A stretch of DNA of 64,000 nt from Phormidesmis sp963710175 (GTDB taxonomy: Bacteria > Cyanobacteriota > Cyanobacteriia > Phormidesmidales > Phormidesmidaceae), in NCBI GenBank assembly GCA_963710175.1, contig CAVPZC010000002.1:744001-808000 (forward strand), read 5' to 3'. How positions within the stretch are numbered: the first letter of the stretch is position 1; every line of letters begins with the position of its first letter. Under the pieces are notes generated by a model. It was not told the origin of the DNA. It searched no databases and saw only the letters and a list, made by a program, of their open reading frames with translations. The position numbers were made by a program, and so were the translations under genes. Shown in pieces: positions 60,424 through 64,000 of the stretch.

Positions 60424-60711
60424 ATGGCTGCTGAACAAAACGAGAATATTAAGAAAGCAGCAGAACCCGGTAAAGGGGCTGCTGGAGACCAGCAGGCTGT
60501 GCAGCTCGCTCAGCCTGTCGGCGAGGCGGTGCAGCCTGAGGGGACTCGGACGATGCCGGGCGGCGATGTCGAGCAAGCCAAAGATGACATCTCTGATGCT
60601 CGTAAGGAAGAAGCCGGTAGCGATCTAAAGACAACCGATGGCTTTGTTGTTGACGATTCGGGTCGGCTGAACAATTTTGCTATAGAGCCTGAAATGTATG
60701 TCGAAGAATAG
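60424..60711 (+). CDS. Small acidic hydrophilic protein
   Basis: A 95-residue, probably disordered protein rich in Glu, Gln, Ala and Asp (QQAVQLAQPVGEAVQPEGTR), ending with an ordered-looking FVVDDSGRLNNFAIEPEMYVEE. A good ribosome site (AAGGAG, about 60411) precedes the ATG. I recognise the C-terminal style from conserved cyanobacterial proteins of unknown function but cannot name a family. Confidence 0.65.
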   Translation: MAAEQNENIKKAAEPGKGAAGDQQAVQLAQPVGEAVQPEGTRTMPGGDVEQAKDDISDARKEEAGSDLKTTDGFVVDDSGRLNNFAIEPEMYVEE

Positions 60712-60833
60712 TTTAGATTAGCGAACCGGGCGCTTAATTTTGTGCTGGTTCAATCTAATAGTAATGCCCTAGCGCTGGAGTAGTTTTTAGTCTGGCTCTG
60801 GGGCATTTATCGTATGCGTTTATGTGCAGATTC

Positions 60834-60938
60834 TATAGCTTCCGGCATTTTGCTTCATGCAGCGTTACTGACTGTAAGCCATATGTAGCAACAGGCAAAG
60901 TGCTCCGCAAAGCGCGAATGCATCCGCGCTTTGCTATA
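60834..60938 (+). repeat. 105-bp structured repeat, copy 3
   Basis: Close to copies 1 and 2. Its hairpin arms are AAAGCGCG/CGCGCTTT, that is, one base pair changed on both sides relative to copies 1 and 2 (G-C to A-T), with the loop AATGCATC kept. One inner-helix change gives a G-U pair. It sits between two convergent genes (ending 60711 and 60957), 18 bp from the latter's stop. Confidence 0.9.
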
Positions 60939-60956
60939 TGTGCAGCGCTTGGCATT

Positions 60957-61400
60957 TTATTCTTCTAGTGACTCATCCATTCTGCTGAGCACTTTGTCTC
61001 GAAAGGTGGCATCCTGACTGGCTAGCCCTAATACCTGCATATATTCTGGCAGGGTAAGGCCGTTGCTCTCAATTAGATCGATGGCTTCTGCTTCAATGGA
61101 CTGCTCTATTTTTAGCGCTTCGGCATTGGTTTCGGCGGCGGGCAGTTCGGGTTCGCGATCGCTCAACAGCTGCAACACCTGTAGGTAAGCCCGAGCAAAC
61201 TGATCGACCTTGTCAGCGGCAATATCGGCACTATCAGCGAGGGAGCGTCCGGTTTCTACACCGTCCGCATAGGCAGGCGGGGCAAGTACCATCGTTGTCA
61301 GACACAAGAGGCCGACCAGGAACATCTTGCAGATGCGCTGAAATAGATTGCAAAAGTTTATCCGAGAAAGGATTCTGTTAAGACTGTCAATATTTACCAT
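60957..61400 (-). CDS. Exported DUF4168-like protein
   Basis: A 147-residue protein with an N-terminal signal sequence (hydrophobic MFLVGLLCLTTMVLAPPAYADG, cleavage after AYA) and a mature helical part (DKVDQFARAYLQVLQLL...LTLPEYMQVLGLASQDATFRDKVLSRM) typical of DUF4168. It should be periplasmic or lumenal. Function unknown. An alternative start lies at Met26, just before the hydrophobic core. It is divergent from the LuxR-type gene. Confidence 0.75.
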   Translation of the reverse strand: MVNIDSLNRILSRINFCNLFQRICKMFLVGLLCLTTMVLAPPAYADGVETGRSLADSADIAADKVDQFARAYLQVLQLLSDREPELPAAETNAEALKIEQSIEAEAIDLIESNGLTLPEYMQVLGLASQDATFRDKVLSRMDESLEE

Positions 61401-61456
61401 CGCGATGACTAGATTGATTACACTGATTACTAAGCATAATTACAGATTAGAGGCCC

Positions 61457-61765
61457 ATGTCAGGTAGCCGATCTCCTCAGACTGAAAGTCAACAGGCCGC
61501 TCAATCTAACCCGGACGACACTCAGAACGATTTATCCAAGCGGGAGCTGCAAATTGTTGAGCAGGTCGCTGCTGGGCTAACCAATCAGGAGATTTCAGAC
61601 AGGCTAGCCATTAGCAAGCGCACCGTCGATAACCACGTCAGCAATGTGCTGAGTAAAACGGCTACTGGCAACCGGGTAGCACTCGTTCGCTGGGCGCTGC
61701 AATCTGGCAAGGTATGCATGGACGAGCTGAACTGCTGCCATCTGCCCGAAGGTGAGTCAGGCTAG
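61457..61765 (+). CDS. pedR: PedR-like small LuxR-type regulator
   Basis: A 102-residue stand-alone LuxR helix-turn-helix protein (LSKRELQIVEQVAAGLTNQEISDRLAISKRTVDNHVSNVLSKT, about 26-68). The C-terminus VALVRWALQSGKVCMDELNCC keeps the cysteines (C87, C93, C94) of the cyanobacterial PedR, whose redox state is set by thioredoxin and photosynthetic electron flow. Redox control here is inferred from similarity. It precedes hisS by 75 bp. Confidence 0.7.
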   Translation: MSGSRSPQTESQQAAQSNPDDTQNDLSKRELQIVEQVAAGLTNQEISDRLAISKRTVDNHVSNVLSKTATGNRVALVRWALQSGKVCMDELNCCHLPEGESG

Positions 61766-61840
61766 AGGCCCCTTCAGAACCCATTCAGAGCCCATTCAGA
61801 GATAGGATTGGGGATGAGCCCCTAACTAGATCTAGTTTTT

Positions 61841-63124
61841 ATGAGCAGCCTGCAAGCCATTCGCGGAACCCGAGACATTTTACCTGCGGAGTCTCCGCTA
61901 TGGGCGACGATAGAAGGGCTGTCGCGGCAGGTGCTCGATCAGTTTGCCTACCGGGAAATTCGTACGCCGATTTTTGAGCAGACTGAGCTGTTTGCCAGAG
62001 GAATTGGCGAAGCAACCGATGCGGTCGGCAAGGAAATGTACAGCTTTGAAGATCGCGGCGGTCGCTCTATTGCGCTGCGTCCAGAAATTACCGCAGGGCT
62101 GGTGCGAGCATTTATTCAAAACAAGCTGTTTGCGCTAGGCGGGGTGCAGCGGCTGTGGCATTTGGGGCCAGCTTTTCGCTATGAGCGGCCTCAGGCCGGA
62201 CGCCAGCGCCAGTTTCACCAGCTCGATGTGGAGATTTTGGGCAGCCGCGACCCGAGGGCAGATGTGGAGATTATTGCGATCGCCACTCAAATCCTCAACA
62301 CGCTAGGGCTCACCGCCCTCACGCTCGATCTCAACTCTGTCGGCAGCGGCGAAGACCGGCAAACCTACCGCGACGCGCTAGTTAGCTACTTTACGCCTTA
62401 CAAAGATGAGCTAGACGAGGACTCGCGCGATCGCCTCACCCGCAACCCCCTCCGCATTCTCGACAGTAAAGATAAGCGCACCCAAGAAATCGTCATCGAC
62501 GCCCCCAGCCTGCTGGACTATCTCAGCGATGACTCCCAGCGCCATTTCGATGGCGTACAGCAGCACTTGACCAACCTGGGCATTCCTTTTAATATCAATT
62601 CTCGTCTAGTGCGCGGATTGGATTACTACACTCACACCGCCTTTGAAATCCAGTCTTCTGACCTGGGAGCGCAGGCGACGGTATGCGGCGGCGGTCGCTA
62701 CGACGGTCTGGTCACTCAGCTCGGCGGGCCGGATACGCCTGCGATTGGCTTTGGCATGGGTCTAGAGCGGCTGATTATTTTGCTAGAGCAGATGAAGCGC
62801 TACAGCACGACGCCTGAACTGGATGCTTATTTAATTTCTAAAGGCGAAAAAGCAGAGTTTCAGTCTGCACAGCTTGCCACTCAGCTGAGAAAGCACGGCT
62901 ACTCAGTAGAAGTTGATCTCAGCGGCAGCGCCTTTGGCAAGCAGTTCAAGCGGGCAGATCGCAGCGGCGCAGTGATCGGGTTGATCTTAGGTGACACCGA
63001 AGCCGAGGCGGGCAAAGTGCAGCTCAAGTGGCTAGCTTCTGGTGAGCAGGACGAACTAAGTCAGAGCGAGCTAATTGATCAAGCCGACGAACTCAAACTT
63101 AGGATTGCTCAGCAGCGAGCTTAG
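61841..63124 (+). CDS. hisS: Histidyl-tRNA synthetase
   Basis: Class II synthetase charging tRNA-His. Motif 2 region (YRAFRYERPQAGRQRQFHQLDVEILG-type, here FRYERPQAGRQRQFHQLDVE), histidine-A motif LVRGLDYYTHTAFE and motif 3 GFGMGLERLIILLE are intact, with a C-terminal anticodon-binding domain. 427 residues is normal. The TAG stop is completed by the first base of a 132-bp mobile element, so the last residues may differ from the ancestral end. Confidence 0.97.
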   Translation: MSSLQAIRGTRDILPAESPLWATIEGLSRQVLDQFAYREIRTPIFEQTELFARGIGEATDAVGKEMYSFEDRGGRSIALRPEITAGLVRAFIQNKLFALGGVQRLWHLGPAFRYERPQAGRQRQFHQLDVEILGSRDPRADVEIIAIATQILNTLGLTALTLDLNSVGSGEDRQTYRDALVSYFTPYKDELDEDSRDRLTRNPLRILDSKDKRTQEIVIDAPSLLDYLSDDSQRHFDGVQQHLTNLGIPFNINSRLVRGLDYYTHTAFEIQSSDLGAQATVCGGGRYDGLVTQLGGPDTPAIGFGMGLERLIILLEQMKRYSTTPELDAYLISKGEKAEFQSAQLATQLRKHGYSVEVDLSGSAFGKQFKRADRSGAVIGLILGDTEAEAGKVQLKWLASGEQDELSQSELIDQADELKLRIAQQRA

Positions 63125-63255
63125 AGGATGTTTGAAAAGTGGCTTTCGCTACTTATTGGCCTTTTATTGGCTTAAGTCAAAGTGACGAAAGCCGCCAAAC
63201 CTCGTTTAGCTTAGTTAGAAACTGATAGCCTACCTCAGACTTTTCAAACATCCTC
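63124..63255. mobile_element. 132-bp MITE abutting hisS
   Basis: Terminal inverted repeats GAGGATGTTTGAAAAGT (63124-63140) and the complement ending 63255, bounded by the direct repeat TTA (63121-63123 and 63256-63258). The TIR sequence and a 3-bp T-N-A duplication fit IS5-family (IS1031-type) elements, so this is probably a non-autonomous derivative. No transposase is encoded. The left TTA plus the first G supply the hisS stop codon. Confidence 0.8.
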
Positions 63256-63303
63256 TTAGGTAGGTCAATACCATGATGTAGCTTCCACAGTGACAGAACC
63301 GAT

Positions 63304-63618
63304 ATGACAGCAACTCATCGAACACTTCCTATCAAAATAGAGCGATCAGCGATCATCTCCTTGTGTCAGCATTACCACATTCAAAAGCTATCTCTCTTCG
63401 GCTCTGTCCTACGTCACGACTTTCGTCCTGATAGCGATGTGGATGTTCTAGTTGAGTTCCAACCAGGACACACTCCAGGCTTTGGTTTTATCGACGTTCA
63501 AGACAGGCTCTCAGAAATTATCGGTCGAGAGGTTGATCTAAACACGCCTAATTTCCTGAGCCGCTACTTCCGCGAACAGGTTTTAGCCGAGGCTGAAGTG
63601 ATTTATGAACAGTCGTGA
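63304..63618 (+). CDS. mntA: MNT-type nucleotidyltransferase antitoxin
   Basis: A 104-residue minimal nucleotidyltransferase. The core LFGSVLRHDFRPDSDVDVLVEF (31-52) has the GS pair (33-34) and the metal aspartates D45 and D47. In MNT/HEPN pairs this enzyme inactivates the HepT ribonuclease by adding AMP to a tyrosine. Its last codons overlap the start of the hepT-like gene by 14 bp, so the two are co-translated. Confidence 0.85.
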   Translation: MTATHRTLPIKIERSAIISLCQHYHIQKLSLFGSVLRHDFRPDSDVDVLVEFQPGHTPGFGFIDVQDRLSEIIGREVDLNTPNFLSRYFREQVLAEAEVIYEQS

Positions 63619-63946
63619 GGATGCTGTTCGCCTTCAACACATGCTTGATGCGGTTCATCAAATCCTGAAGTTTACCGAGGGGTGTTCTCGCGAAGATTTA
63701 GACAATAACGAGATGCTAGCACTAGCAGTTGTACGTCTCATTGAAATTATCGGGGAAGCCGCTCGGAACATATCCCTCGACGTTCAATTGGCCTCGCCAG
63801 AGATTCCCTGGCATCAAATCAAAGGCATCCGCAACAGGTTGGCTCAAGTTTACTTTGACATAGACCTAGATGTCATTTGGGGAATCGTTACCAATGAATT
63901 GGGTCCGTTGACACAAAGTATTGAAAACCTATTGAGTGACACATGA
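63605..63946 (+). CDS. hepT: HepT-like HEPN protein with altered active site
   Basis: A 113-residue DUF86/HEPN protein, mostly helical, partner of the upstream MNT gene. The usual R-x4-H-x-Y ribonuclease motif reads RNRLAQVY (R76 to Y83), with Gln81 in place of the catalytic His. The tyrosine modified by MNT is kept. Everything else (VVRLIEIIGEAARNIS, then WHQIKGIRN) matches the family. It may be a non-toxic or attenuated HEPN. Confidence 0.85.
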   Translation: MNSREDAVRLQHMLDAVHQILKFTEGCSREDLDNNEMLALAVVRLIEIIGEAARNISLDVQLASPEIPWHQIKGIRNRLAQVYFDIDLDVIWGIVTNELGPLTQSIENLLSDT

Positions 63947-64000
63947 CCGAGTCTTTTGAGATCAGGCAACCAGCGTTAAAGAACAAATAGACAGTGATCC

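Noticed and set aside
1..64000. CRISPR arrays, rRNA operons, prophage structural genes
   Set aside because: No regularly spaced repeats, rRNA-like segments or phage structural gene runs were found in reading the window.

Overview
The window is cyanobacterial chromosome. The evidence is chlorophyll synthase (ChlG), Mg-chelatase ChlI, a photosystem II Psb30 peptide, glutamate-1-semialdehyde aminomutase, a glucolipid synthase of the MgdA type, a PedR-like LuxR regulator, and frequent HIP1 octamers (GCGATCGC). By eye the base composition is a little above 50% G+C. Gene content would fit a Leptolyngbya-like lineage, but I cannot fix the genus from the sequence. No rRNA, CRISPR array or intact transposase gene was found. 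There is one tRNA, tRNA-Pro(GGG).

Layout. 0-18.4 kb is mostly housekeeping: a CPBP protease, a GT9 glycosyltransferase, ispD, psb30, two half-size manganese exchangers, a PrlF/YhaV toxin-antitoxin pair, TspO, MgdA, EbsA, a frameshifted phosphotransacetylase-like gene, MAPEG, YajQ, a sodium:solute symporter, a HEAT-repeat protein and hemL. 18.5-22.7 kb is a worn accessory island: a 214-bp inverted-repeat element, an HNH gene lacking its core, a TIR-domain protein, a VapBC-type pair, a hisI 5' fragment and a truncated IS4-type transposase fragment. 22.9-25.6 kb is a likely NAD/ADP-ribose salvage module: a nicotinamidase-like hydrolase and an ADP-ribosylglycohydrolase, divergent from a Nudix-type NrtR regulator with a clear palindrome between them. 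27.3-28.8 kb holds two paralogous putative DNA-binding proteins set among repeated GTCCTNAGGAC palindromes, just before tRNA-Pro.

29-53.5 kb is again core: chlI, ruvC, a GST, a rhomboid protease, LD-carboxypeptidase, PlsC, a group 2 sigma factor, PgpH-type HD phosphodiesterase, hisF, a Get3/ArsA-like ATPase, chlG, and the penicillin-binding proteins PBP1A and PBP2. 53.5-64 kb has an IS630 relic, rplY, an orphan VapB, purA, an adenosine-deaminase-like gene, pedR, hisS (whose stop codon is completed by a 132-bp MITE) and a MNT/HEPN toxin-antitoxin pair whose HEPN motif has lost its histidine.

The most unusual signal is a family of four 105-bp elements (1802-1906 on the minus strand; 53570-53674, 57292-57396 and 60834-60938 on the plus strand). 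Three are near-identical. The fourth differs over most of its length, yet keeps exactly 105 bp, the same TATAGC/GCTATA ends, the same 8-nt hairpin loop and the same two helices, with eight compensated base-pair changes. That points to selection on a three-way-junction structure, and I do not recognise it as a described family. The second candidate is the paralogous regulator/palindrome locus at 27.3-28.8 kb.
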